Shown here: positions 6,937 through 15,488 of the stretch, in pieces
Position numbering within the stretch: the first letter of the stretch is position 1
Layout of the letters: each line of letters opens with the position of its first letter
NCBI GenBank assembly: GCA_016280445.1
Contig: JAEEGS010000048.1
Coordinates: 1 to 64,000, forward strand
Source: Bacteroidaceae bacterium
Lineage (GTDB): Bacteria > Bacteroidota > Bacteroidia > Bacteroidales > Bacteroidaceae
Reading direction: 5' to 3'
Length of the DNA stretch: 64,000 bases
Translations under genes and position numbers: made by a program
The notes under the pieces: generated by a model
Database searches by the model: none
The model's input: the letters and a program-made list of their open reading frames with translations, nothing else
What the model was told of the DNA's origin: nothing

Positions 6937-9452
6937 ACGAAACAGCAACCAGACGAAAGAAGATTGACCCTGCCCTGTATGGTGTGGGTTGGGAGCAAGT
7001 GCCCGAAAGTGAGATACTGACTGAGCAGCGTGCCTATCAGATTGCCCCTGGTCAAGTGAGTGCTCTGCCTCAGAATCGTCACCCCAAGAAGGCTGACTAT
7101 ATCTTGGAGTACAAGAAAAAGAAGTTGGCGGTGATTGAAGCGAAGGCAGACACGTTGGATGTGAGCGTGGGCATCCCACAAGCCAAACGCTACGCAGAGT
7201 TGCTGCATATCCGTTTCGCCTATGCCACCAATGGCGATGAGATTTGGGGCATTGACATGGGCGTGAAAGACGAGGAAGGCAAATACATCATCCCCTCGAA
7301 GGAAGGGCCTGTGCAGAAGTTCCCAAGTCCGCAAGAACTATGGGCAATGACCTACACGGAGGTGAACCCACAACGTGACAGATTCAACCTGTGTCCTCTG
7401 AATCGAGGTGGCGGGCGTGAACCTCGCTACTATCAGGAAATCGCCATTGATGCTGTGCTGAGTGCTGTGGCCAAAGGGCAAAATCGCATCCTACTCACAA
7501 TGGCAACAGGTACAGGAAAGACCTACACGGCCTTCCAAATCTGTTGGAAACTCTACGAGACGAATTGGAACACAAGGGGAACAGACAAGAAGCCTCGCAT
7601 CCTCTTTATTTCGGACAGAAACATCTTGGCAAACCAAGCGAAGAACGACTTTGAGCAGTTCCCTGAGGATGCGATGGAGCGTGTGACACCCGAACTGATT
7701 CACGACAAAAAGCATAACAATCGCCTGCCTACTGCACGACACTTGTACTTCACTATCTTCCAAACAGTAATGGGAAGCCCTGAAGAGGGAGGCGCGCCCT
7801 ATTACCAGCAATGGCCAAGAGATTTCTTCGACTTCATCATCATCGACGAGTGCCATCGTGGTGGTGCAAATGATGAAAGTGAGTGGCGCGAACTGATGAA
7901 CTGGTTTGAGCCTGCCGTGCAGTTAGGTATGACTGCCACACCTCGACGAAAGGTGAATGCCAACACCTACGAATATTTTGGTGCCCCCGTCTATACCTAC
8001 TCGCTGAAACAAGGCATCGAGGACGGTTTCTTGACTCCCTTCCGTGTACAAGTGGCAACCAGCAATATTGACACTTATCAGTATAACCCCAACGATGATG
8101 TGGAAGGTGACATCGATAAGAAGAAGGTATATACGGAAAACGATTTCTATTCTGGCAACATCCAACTGAAGGAACGTGACGAGCATCGTGTGAGGGAACT
8201 GCTGGGCAAGATAGACCCCAATGAAAAGACATTGGTGTTCTGCGCCACCCAGTCGCATGCCTATCAGATTATGGCGATGATTAACAAGTGGAAGCGTGTG
8301 CCCGACTCGAACTATTGCGAACGAGTGACTGCCGATGATGGCGATAAGGGAGAAAAGCAACTGAAACTTTTCCAAAACAATGACTTGCTGCGACCCACCA
8401 TCCTGACCACCTCGCAAAAACTCTCAACAGGTGTGGATGCAAGAAACGTGAGAAACATCGTGTTGCTGAGACCTGTGAACAATATGGTGGAGTTCAAGCA
8501 GATTTTGGGTCGTGGAACCCGTTTGTTTGAAGGTAAGTATTTCTTTACACTCTATGATTTTGTGGGGGCATCGGCGAATTTCCAAGATCCAGAATGGGAT
8601 GGCGACCCATTCTGCCCGTTGTGTGGGAATTATCCTTGTACTTGTAACAAGAAACCGAAGGGAATCTGTCCTAAGTGTGGACAAGATCCATGTGTGTGTC
8701 CTCCCAATATTCCAGAACCTTGTCCTGTATGTGGACATTTGCCTTGTACTTGTAGTGGAGGAAGACCTAAGAAGCAAGTGGTGGTGAAACTATCAAAACT
8801 GCGCTCCCTCATGCTGCACACCGATTGGGAAGAACGCATTCAGTTTGGCGACGAATTGCTGACGCTGGATGAATATATCAAAAGGCTGTTTGGCGCGTTG
8901 CCTGAATTCCTGGATGGAGAGGAAGACTTGCGTGAAAAATGGAGTCAGCCAGACACCAGAGAACAGTTGTTGGATGTGCTGGAGCGTTCAGGCTTCCAAG
9001 AAGACAAACTGGAGGTGGTACGCAGATTGTTACAAATGGAGAAGTGCGACATGCTGGATGTGTTGGCATATCTTGCTTACAACACCACTCCGATGGAACG
9101 TGAAAAACGAGCAGAAATCTTGCGTGAGGACATGAAGAAGAAGGTGACGAAGCAACAGCAGGAGTTTGCCAACTTCATTCTCGACCTGTATGTGCGCAAT
9201 GGCTTCAAGGAGTTGGGTATGGACAAACTGCCTACACTCATCGACATGAAGTATCATTCCACAATGGACGCATTAGCGAAGTTACAGATGACTCCGTTAG
9301 GCTTGCGTGACTTCTACCTCACCATGCAGAAGGATTTGTACAATGGAAGAAGTGTGACGCATCAGAACAACCAGCACTTTTATCCAATTTTCACTGAAGA
9401 CCTTTATTCCAGCAAGGCAGCAGAAGAAGGTGAAAATAGGAAAATTCGCTAA
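6933..9452 (+). CDS. hsdR: Type I restriction enzyme R subunit with a cysteine-rich insert
   Basis: An 839-aa DNA translocase and nuclease subunit of the EcoEI-like branch. The N-terminal nuclease half shows LEYKKKKLAVIEAKA (PD-ExK type). The superfamily 2 motor has Walker A ATGTGKT near residue 190, DECH near 304 and the arginine motif ILGRGTRLF near 523. The C-terminal part resembles the EcoEI R C-domain. Between them, at about residues 560-610, are three tandem CPxCG-PCxC units that look like zinc knuckles; I do not know them as a normal part of HsdR. The gene follows the toxin by 57 bp and its start codon lies in a hairpin. Confidence 0.95.
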   Translation: MDETATRRKKIDPALYGVGWEQVPESEILTEQRAYQIAPGQVSALPQNRHPKKADYILEYKKKKLAVIEAKADTLDVSVGIPQAKRYAELLHIRFAYATNGDEIWGIDMGVKDEEGKYIIPSKEGPVQKFPSPQELWAMTYTEVNPQRDRFNLCPLNRGGGREPRYYQEIAIDAVLSAVAKGQNRILLTMATGTGKTYTAFQICWKLYETNWNTRGTDKKPRILFISDRNILANQAKNDFEQFPEDAMERVTPELIHDKKHNNRLPTARHLYFTIFQTVMGSPEEGGAPYYQQWPRDFFDFIIIDECHRGGANDESEWRELMNWFEPAVQLGMTATPRRKVNANTYEYFGAPVYTYSLKQGIEDGFLTPFRVQVATSNIDTYQYNPNDDVEGDIDKKKVYTENDFYSGNIQLKERDEHRVRELLGKIDPNEKTLVFCATQSHAYQIMAMINKWKRVPDSNYCERVTADDGDKGEKQLKLFQNNDLLRPTILTTSQKLSTGVDARNVRNIVLLRPVNNMVEFKQILGRGTRLFEGKYFFTLYDFVGASANFQDPEWDGDPFCPLCGNYPCTCNKKPKGICPKCGQDPCVCPPNIPEPCPVCGHLPCTCSGGRPKKQVVVKLSKLRSLMLHTDWEERIQFGDELLTLDEYIKRLFGALPEFLDGEEDLREKWSQPDTREQLLDVLERSGFQEDKLEVVRRLLQMEKCDMLDVLAYLAYNTTPMEREKRAEILREDMKKKVTKQQQEFANFILDLYVRNGFKELGMDKLPTLIDMKYHSTMDALAKLQMTPLGLRDFYLTMQKDLYNGRSVTHQNNQHFYPIFTEDLYSSKAAEEGENRKIR

Positions 9453-9493
9453 GAAAAATGCATTAAAGTGATAGTTTTTCGTTGGGAAAAGTG

Positions 9494-9501
9494 TATCTTT
9501 G
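9494..9501 (+). promoter_or_regulatory. Possible promoter of the polyvalent kinase gene
   Basis: TATCTTTG matches the -7 consensus 20 bp before the ATG. The -33 region (gtttttc) is weak and closely spaced. Confidence 0.45.
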
Positions 9502-9521
9502 CAGCAGATTAATCAAGATTG

Positions 9522-10301
9522 ATGATGAGATTAGAACATATATTTGGAATTATAGCCAACGAAGGCTTTACCGATATAACGTTACAAGAAATAGATAATT
9601 ACATAAACGATATACAAAATGGGACAGAAGATTTTCCTAGATTCAATTTATCAGAGCATGCAGGACTCTGCACGGCAGGTGCGCCTCTCATTGGGGCGTC
9701 CGTCATCGCATGCTACGCGACAGCAAGCCTTACAGCAGGTGGCAATGCTGAAGGCGGCGAAGGAAGCCTCGCAAACTGGCAAATAGACGAATGTCAGGAG
9801 AAACTAATAGAGCAATGGGCCAAGGCTGCCAATCTGTGGGAAGACGACTCAGAACAGATTCTGACACAGGAATTTGGCTCAAAGATTGCACAAGGTGCCG
9901 AGGCTAAGGTTTACTATAAAGAAGGAAACACGTCGGTAGTTAAAGAAAGAACTTCCATCTATTCCACTTGGCAAAAGGCTCTTGATGCCATTGTGCTACA
10001 CAACGTCCTGTTTCCTGAAACAGCGATGAAGGTAATTGGATTCACCCGCGATAGCGACAACCTGATGCGCATTGTATTGACTCAGCCATACGTAAACTGC
10101 CTACGATTAGCGACGAAAGGTGAAATTGACAATATGGTTGCCACAAAGGGCTTTCGTGACAATTGGAACGGACAGGGTGTAAACTATATTTCTGAACGCT
10201 TGGCTCTTGAAGACATGCATCCAGCTAATGTCTTTGTTGATACGATTACTGAGAAACCGATATGTATTGACTGCATTGTGAAATTTTTGCCTAAGAAATA
10301 G
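9522..10301 (+). CDS. Polyvalent-protein-type kinase
   Basis: A 259-aa protein of the kinase family found in phage and plasmid polyvalent proteins and as stand-alone genes in Bacteroidetes. The kinase core can be traced: a glycine-rich loop GAEAKVYYKEG, the ATP-binding lysine in VVKERTS, the catalytic loop LEDMHPANVFV and a metal-binding Asp in CIDCIVKF. The N-terminal ~115 residues (SEHAGLCTAGAPLIGAS) are the variable part of the family. The substrate is unknown; roles in phage conflict are suspected from where such genes occur. The track start is a TTG; I take the ATG at 9522, and 9525 is equally possible. A double hairpin terminator follows. Confidence 0.8.
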   Translation: MMRLEHIFGIIANEGFTDITLQEIDNYINDIQNGTEDFPRFNLSEHAGLCTAGAPLIGASVIACYATASLTAGGNAEGGEGSLANWQIDECQEKLIEQWAKAANLWEDDSEQILTQEFGSKIAQGAEAKVYYKEGNTSVVKERTSIYSTWQKALDAIVLHNVLFPETAMKVIGFTRDSDNLMRIVLTQPYVNCLRLATKGEIDNMVATKGFRDNWNGQGVNYISERLALEDMHPANVFVDTITEKPICIDCIVKFLPKK

Positions 10302-10367
10302 GAGGTTATCACAGTTTCGTTTTTGCCATAGAACACCCATACTGTACCCCAATCGTCTGCACCGTGT

Positions 10368-10392
10368 CTTATGCCAGGAAAAATGGCATAAG
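10368..10392 (+). other. Hairpin after the kinase gene
   Basis: cttatgcca / tggcataag is a perfect 9-bp stem with a 7-base loop, just before the terminator. Confidence 0.6.
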
Positions 10393-10401
10393 GGTAATTT
10401 T

Positions 10402-10446
10402 ATCCTATTGCAGCATAAAATAATGCTATTGCAATAGGATTTTTCG
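10402..10446 (+). terminator. Intrinsic terminator of the hsd-kinase cluster
   Basis: The stem atcctattgca / tgcaataggat, with an inner gcat/atgc, is followed by a T-run. It closes the plus-strand block. Confidence 0.8.
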
Positions 10447-10449
10447 TCA

Positions 10450-10529
10450 TACCTTTGCACACGAATAAAGTTTAGAGTTTAAAGTTTAAGGGTTAAAGAC
10501 CCCTGCGACTTGCATCGCGCCAGCCCTCT
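10450..10529 (+). repeat. Dispersed 80-bp promoter-leader repeat, copy 2
   Basis: Begins with TACCTTTGC and matches 1229-1307 (minus strand) at about 90 percent. Here the promoter leads only into a gene remnant. Confidence 0.85.
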
Positions 10530-10609
10530 ATGATATCACAGGCCGACGGGTCAACCGTCCTACAAAGGGCTTGTATATCGTAGGTGGACAGAAAGTGTTC
10601 AGCAAGTAA
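10529..10609 (+). pseudogene. Remnant: C-terminal tail of a secreted protein
   Basis: Twenty-six codons ending in TAA read YDITGRRVNRPTKGLYI followed by a GGQKVFSK ending. This is the same C-terminal tail found on several secreted enzymes in the window (G-x-x-V-x-x-P-T-x-G-x-Y-I-x-x-G-x-K-V). No start or body is left, so most of a gene has been deleted between the promoter repeat and this tail. Confidence 0.75.
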
Positions 10610-10615
10610 CACCCA

Positions 10616-11623
10616 TCAGGTTGTCAACCTTATGAAGCACCATCTCACCAACCAAGGGCTGGTGCGGCACAAGAAGCGCAGAATCCCCAAGCCTGTCTTA
10701 CTATAGAAAAAGCGGGCAACACGCTCCTCTGTGCGTTTGCGGACGAAGGTGCGGCGGCAGACCTCAGCAAAGGGACGTCCCGTGCTGATGGCTTCGGCTG
10801 CATGGCTGGCTGTGAGGAAGGCATAATAGATGCCCTCGAAGGTGAGGCGATTGGCATAACCACCTGCATCGCCAATCAAGAGGATGCGCTCGTGGAGAGG
10901 ATAGTCGGTGGATTGGGGAATGTAGGCACCCATCGGTTTGAGGTCGGGGCACCCCATCTCGCGAAGCACTTGACGGAAGGACTGGAGGGTGGTGTTCTTG
11001 TCGCCAAAGCCCTGCACATCGCAGGCCGCATTGGGAAAACTGTAGTAGTATCCTATCTGATAGGATGCCGAGAGATTGATTTGGATGGCGTTCTCTGGCG
11101 ACTTGGGGCCATATTGCTCCAGAATGAACGAACCACGGTCGCAATGAGGATTGAGATACTTTCTCACACGGCTGTTGGCACCATCGGCTCCCACCAGATA
11201 GTCGCATGACATCTGCCTGCCCGACTTGAGCGTAGCAATCACCTCGCCGTCCTTCTCCTCTATGTCCATCAGCGAATCGTTGAGGAAGGCTCCCCCACTC
11301 TTCTGATAGGTTTCCAGCAACTGAGCGTCGAACTGGCGTCGTTTCACGATGCGCAGTTCCTCTTTCATCTGGATGTCAATCACCTCCCTGCCCTCTATCG
11401 ACAGTTTGAGCCGCTTCACGTTGTTGTAGTCGTAGCGGAACTCGGGGAGGAGTTGGCTGAGGAAGCGGTAAGAACGTGGAGGGAGTCCACCACCACAAAT
11501 CTTGTCACGAGGAAACTCTGCCTGGTCTATGACCAGACACTCCACTTTCTTTTTCAGCAGCAGCAGTCCGCACGTGCATCCTGCAGGGCCAGCCCCCACA
11601 ATCAACACCTTCACTTTTTCCAT
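10616..11623 (-). CDS. Geranylgeranyl-reductase-like flavoprotein
   Basis: A 335-aa FAD-dependent oxidoreductase. The N-terminus has the dinucleotide-binding VGAGPAGCTCGLLLL pattern, residues ~40-50 carry FPRDKICGGGLPPRS as in geranylgeranyl reductases, and GDAGGYANRLTFEGI near residue 230 is the second FAD contact. The family reduces isoprenoid chains or halogenates and hydroxylates other substrates; the substrate here is unknown. The gene starts 33 bp after the beta-helix protein gene ends and has no clear promoter, so it is probably the third gene of that unit, although a functional link is not obvious. Confidence 0.85.
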   Translation of the reverse strand: MEKVKVLIVGAGPAGCTCGLLLLKKKVECLVIDQAEFPRDKICGGGLPPRSYRFLSQLLPEFRYDYNNVKRLKLSIEGREVIDIQMKEELRIVKRRQFDAQLLETYQKSGGAFLNDSLMDIEEKDGEVIATLKSGRQMSCDYLVGADGANSRVRKYLNPHCDRGSFILEQYGPKSPENAIQINLSASYQIGYYYSFPNAACDVQGFGDKNTTLQSFRQVLREMGCPDLKPMGAYIPQSTDYPLHERILLIGDAGGYANRLTFEGIYYAFLTASHAAEAISTGRPFAEVCRRTFVRKRTEERVARFFYSKTGLGILRFLCRTSPWLVRWCFIRLTT

Positions 11624-11656
11624 ATCTTTACAATTAACTGATTTTATTGCAGTTTC

Positions 11657-14011
11657 TTACCATCCAGGCTGGTTGCCACCTCCGCTACTATAGGTGGTGA
11701 GCGTGGCATCAGTACCACCACTCATGCCGCTGGTAGCGCCCATGCCGCTCCAAATGGTGTCGCTCGTGACAGACACACCCGACTTGAGGGTGACGGTGCC
11801 TGCCGTTGACACAACGAGTGCAGCGCCACCACTGGATGGGGTCTTGAAGGCAAGGACAGGTGTGCCGTTGGAATAGAGGGCATACCATGTGTTGGCTGTC
11901 CATGCCTGGGTGCCAGTGTTACCACCGCCACCAGGGCCACCACCGCCAGGACCACCACCAGGACGGCCCCCTGTGTTTCCACCGCCTGTGTTGGTGCCAG
12001 AACTACCCAGTTGGTAGCAGGCTTGCGTGAGGCTGGCTCCACTTTCAAGTCCACCAATGCCCACGAGTGTTCCACTCTGCACGTAGAGTTTCTTCTGACC
12101 TTCAGAGTTAGCATCGAATGCCACGTCGGGAGACCCGTGCGCGATAGCATAGACTGTGGCTCCCTGCACGTAGAGGTTACCATTAGCATCAATGCCGTCG
12201 GCTCCTGTGGCGGTTCCTGTAGAATGTGCAAAGATATAACCACCTTTCAGGTACATGTCGCTGCTGGAGTTGATGGCATCGTTGTTTGCACTTGCATAGA
12301 TATTGCCACCGCTAATGGTGAGAATGTTTTTACTCTCGATGGCTTCATGACTGCTAGAGGAAGCGGTGATGCTGCCTCCGCTGATGGTCATGGCACCTGT
12401 GCTCTTGATGGCTTTCGCCGAGGCGGTGTAACTGCCCGATGTGAACTTAGAACCAGCAGCGGTGGAGGTGATAGTGCCGTCGCTGATAGTGAGCACACCA
12501 TCGCATTTCATGCCTTTACCACCAGTACCCGTGCTTTTCAGTGTGATGGTGCCACCACTGATGGTCATGTTGCCGTCAGCGTTGAGTCCGGAACAGCCCT
12601 TGCCGTCTTTCTCGGTATAGTCAACAGCGCCTGCACCGCTCATGGTGACGGTGATGGTGCCGCCCGTGATGGTGAGATTTCCGTCATCGGCTTTGATGCC
12701 TTTGCTGGCCGCGCCACTGGAGGTGACAGTGATGGCACCTCCATGAATGAAGACCTGAGTGGCCTTCAGTCCTTTGGCTGTACAGAAATACGCAGAAGTG
12801 CTGGCTGTGCCGGAACTGCTGGCCTTGGTGGCTGCGGTGCTGGTCACCTTCAGCGCGCTGCCTTCATTCACTGTTAGCGTGTTTTCGGCTGCCACGCCAC
12901 GACCTGCTGTTCCTTTCACATTGACGGTGATGTCGCCGCCATTCTGTACAAAGTCTGTGGCTTTGATGCCTGCCGTGTAGGAGGGGTCGATATAGCCGTT
13001 TGTATCGATGCCTGTGAGATCAATGTCACCATTGGCATTGAGGATGTAGGTGCCATCACTGACATTCACGGTTCCATCGGCCTTGATGCCTTTGCTGGCT
13101 GTAGCCATAGCGGTGATGGTGAGCATTCCACCTTCCAAATACACGTTGCCACCATCCTCGTCTTCGTGAGCATCCACCTCGTCGGTCGCCACAATCTCGC
13201 CCGTTTGTTCTTCGTCAATGTCACACTGTATGCCGTCGTCGCCCACACCGTTGATAGTCACGGTGCCACTCTTCATCTGGAAATATTCTTCGCAACTGAT
13301 GCCATCGGCAACAGCCGAGGTGATGTTGAGCGTGAGATTCTTCACCGAGATGTAAGATGCGCTCTTGATGGCATGCTTCGTGTTGCCCACCACGTTGAGC
13401 GTTCCGTTGCCTTGCAACTGTATCTGTCCTCGGCTGTAAATGCAGGCTTTCTGTTCGCCATCGGCACTATCGGCAAACGTATTCTCGGTGCCCCTCTTGG
13501 CACTGATTTGGATGCGTTTCTTGTTCGCAATGTTGATGGCCGAACCATTGGGATTGGTCAGCGTCACGCCTGCCAACGAAACGGTGCACTTATACGAACC
13601 CGAGAGGTCGAACTCGCCATCGGAAGAGGAGCCTGTCAGCACATAGGTTATCTCGTCATCGTCCACTGCATCGGTGTTGCTTTGTGCAATGCTGACATGT
13701 GCACCTGAGACGGTGGGAGTGACGTATTGCGCCACATTGCCAGCCACGGTCACCTGCGCACTGGCACCGCTATAGGAAACAGCCACTTCGTTGCTGGTCA
13801 CAGCGGCATTGTCCACATAGATATTGGTGATGTCGCTGATGACAAACGTCCGATTGCAGATGGTCAGCGATGTGCCATCGGTGTAGGTCATGTCGCCGGC
13901 CTGTGCGGCAGGGAACTGGTAGGTGACGTCGCCCACCACCACATTGAGTGTCTGTGCCGATGCTGCCCATGTGAGCATCATGGCCAAAAGGAAGGTGATG
14001 AACTTTTTCAT
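11657..14011 (-). CDS. Secreted Cthe_2159-type carbohydrate-binding beta-helix protein
   Basis: A 784-aa exported protein (signal peptide MKKFITFLLAMMLTWAASAQ). Residues ~100-660 are a long series of beta-helix turns rich in GIKADG, GGTITV and AIKSTG patterns, as in Cthe_2159, a calcium-dependent binder of polygalacturonate. A Gly-rich linker (GGRPGGGPGGGGPGGG) near residue 690 leads to a ~80-residue tail. The family is non-catalytic; binding of a plant or host glycan at the cell surface is the likely role. It overlaps the preceding small secreted protein gene by four bases (ATGA). The repeats are degenerate in DNA but regular in protein. Confidence 0.85.
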   Translation of the reverse strand: MKKFITFLLAMMLTWAASAQTLNVVVGDVTYQFPAAQAGDMTYTDGTSLTICNRTFVISDITNIYVDNAAVTSNEVAVSYSGASAQVTVAGNVAQYVTPTVSGAHVSIAQSNTDAVDDDEITYVLTGSSSDGEFDLSGSYKCTVSLAGVTLTNPNGSAINIANKKRIQISAKRGTENTFADSADGEQKACIYSRGQIQLQGNGTLNVVGNTKHAIKSASYISVKNLTLNITSAVADGISCEEYFQMKSGTVTINGVGDDGIQCDIDEEQTGEIVATDEVDAHEDEDGGNVYLEGGMLTITAMATASKGIKADGTVNVSDGTYILNANGDIDLTGIDTNGYIDPSYTAGIKATDFVQNGGDITVNVKGTAGRGVAAENTLTVNEGSALKVTSTAATKASSSGTASTSAYFCTAKGLKATQVFIHGGAITVTSSGAASKGIKADDGNLTITGGTITVTMSGAGAVDYTEKDGKGCSGLNADGNMTISGGTITLKSTGTGGKGMKCDGVLTISDGTITSTAAGSKFTSGSYTASAKAIKSTGAMTISGGSITASSSSHEAIESKNILTISGGNIYASANNDAINSSSDMYLKGGYIFAHSTGTATGADGIDANGNLYVQGATVYAIAHGSPDVAFDANSEGQKKLYVQSGTLVGIGGLESGASLTQACYQLGSSGTNTGGGNTGGRPGGGPGGGGPGGGGNTGTQAWTANTWYALYSNGTPVLAFKTPSSGGAALVVSTAGTVTLKSGVSVTSDTIWSGMGATSGMSGGTDATLTTYSSGGGNQPGW

Positions 14012-14427
14012 TTGACCGCGATTTTAGAGGTTAAGTTATCGGACTTGATGATATACACTCCCTTCTGCAAGGCAGCACGGGCAGCATTGAAGTTCTCATA
14101 CTGTCCCTGCTTGACGCCTGCCACGGTGTACACCTCGACGGGCACATTGGAAGCCGCTATTTTAGCAATAGCATCGGCCTCTCCCTCTGTGGTAGTGAAG
14201 TACATCTTACTCAGGTCGGCAAGTGTCAGGTTGAGTACAGTGCCGTTACTGGTGGCCACCAGTTTCCCATCGGTAAAGGTGATGGTGAGCGACTCCACAG
14301 CCACGGTCTGAACGGTACCGTCAGCAGCCTGGAATGCCAGATATGGGTATTCATAGCCCTCATCGGCAGCATGTGCCGTGACCATTCCCAGCGCAACGAT
14401 AACTGCCGCTAAAAATTTTCTTCTCAT
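14008..14427 (-). CDS. Small secreted protein with a C-terminal sorting-like tail
   Basis: A 139-aa protein with a signal peptide (MRRKFLAAVIVALGMVTAHA). I do not recognise its fold. The last 45 residues (VEVYTVAGVKQGQ, then KGVYIIKSDNLTSKIAVK) resemble the C-terminal tails of other secreted proteins in this window. The first half shares the pattern 'T-x-Q-T-V-A-V-E-S-L-T-I-T-F' with the N-terminal domain of its downstream neighbour, suggesting a shared small beta domain. Translation is coupled to the beta-helix protein, so the two probably work together at the surface. A clear promoter lies at 14482-14490. Confidence 0.8.
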   Translation of the reverse strand: MRRKFLAAVIVALGMVTAHAADEGYEYPYLAFQAADGTVQTVAVESLTITFTDGKLVATSNGTVLNLTLADLSKMYFTTTEGEADAIAKIAASNVPVEVYTVAGVKQGQYENFNAARAALQKGVYIIKSDNLTSKIAVK

Positions 14428-14481
14428 AAAGGTCTTCTTTTTGTAAGCAATTGTTATTAGTTAGTCATCAATGTTTCGGCT

Positions 14482-14490
14482 GCAAAGGTA
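14482..14490 (-). promoter_or_regulatory. Promoter of the beta-helix protein unit
   Basis: The minus strand reads TACCTTTGC about 55 bp before the start of the small secreted protein gene. It is divergent from the AraC promoter at 14555-14587. Confidence 0.65.
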
Positions 14491-14554
14491 CGGCTTTTCA
14501 CTTAGACATGTAATGACCATAAGAGGGATTTTTTTTGCAAAAGGTCGAATTTTG

Positions 14555-14587
14555 TTTGGAAGATTGTTAAATAAACTTTATCTTTGC
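14555..14587 (+). promoter_or_regulatory. Promoter of the AraC-GH30 unit
   Basis: TTTG at 14555 and TATCTTTGC at 14579-14587 are spaced by 20 bp, a full consensus match, about 30 bp before the ATG. Confidence 0.75.
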
Positions 14588-14618
14588 CGCACTTAATCCC
14601 CTTGAAGCAGAAACATCT

Positions 14619-15488
14619 ATGGGAAAAGAACTGCATCCGATGGAATTGCACGATGGCCTCATCAAGCATCAAGGCGTCGTGGTCATTGACAACGTGACCT
14701 CTCTCCCCACCCATGGCGAGCCGTATGTTTCGCCTCATTTGGTGATTGGGCTTGCGCAAAAAGGATGGACGAAACTTGAATACGACATGAAACCTGTGGA
14801 ATTTCATGCCCACGAGATTTCGGTGCTTTATCCCAACCATATCCTGATGGCAGGAGAATCATCAGACGATTACTCTGCCACGCTTCTGGTCGTTTCAAGC
14901 CTTTTCTTTGAACAGCAGCGTTACCGTTGCACTCACCGCAACTATCTGGAATACTTGAAAGACCCTGCTTTCATGCTCAACGAGGAACAGTACGAGACCA
15001 CAACAAAGTTGATAGACACGATGAGAACGGTCAGCCAGATGGATGTGCCTGAACGCGCCAATATGCTAGTTAACCTGCTGGAAACACTGTCGCAACTGCT
15101 GGATGTCTATCGGTTTGCCATCACTGAGAAAGGGAAAGAGGGGAAGGACGAAGACCTGCTCTTTACACGCTTTTATGATGCCCTTGTGGCTCACTACAGC
15201 GAGTCCCGCGAAGTACACTTCTATGCGGAACTGTTGCACCTTTCGCCCAAATATTTTGCCACCCTCATCAAAAGAAATACGGGGACGAGTGCCAGCGACT
15301 GGATTGCCAACCACGTCATCATCCAAGCCAAATCGTTGCTCAACAGCCGAAAGGATTTGAACATCTTGCAAGTGTCGAACAAACTGGGATTCCCTGACCA
15401 AGCCGCATTCAGCCGCTTCTTCAAGACCCACACTAACCAGACCCCAATGGAATACAGAAAAGATACACAAACAACAGAAACACAATGA
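14619..15488 (+). CDS. AraC family transcriptional regulator
   Basis: A 289-aa regulator. Residues ~1-130 resemble the cupin-like sensing half of AraC proteins (SPHLVIGLAQKGW, VEFHAHEISVLYPNH). The last ~100 residues are the double HTH (VHFYAELLHLSPKYFATLIKR; LGFPDQAAFSRFFKTHTNQTP). Its stop codon overlaps the start of a GH30 gene, so regulator and enzyme are made from one message. This suggests that it senses a product of that enzyme's substrate and controls its own unit, but it may also act on the divergent beta-helix unit, whose promoter is ~90 bp away. Confidence 0.9.
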   Translation: MGKELHPMELHDGLIKHQGVVVIDNVTSLPTHGEPYVSPHLVIGLAQKGWTKLEYDMKPVEFHAHEISVLYPNHILMAGESSDDYSATLLVVSSLFFEQQRYRCTHRNYLEYLKDPAFMLNEEQYETTTKLIDTMRTVSQMDVPERANMLVNLLETLSQLLDVYRFAITEKGKEGKDEDLLFTRFYDALVAHYSESREVHFYAELLHLSPKYFATLIKRNTGTSASDWIANHVIIQAKSLLNSRKDLNILQVSNKLGFPDQAAFSRFFKTHTNQTPMEYRKDTQTTETQ

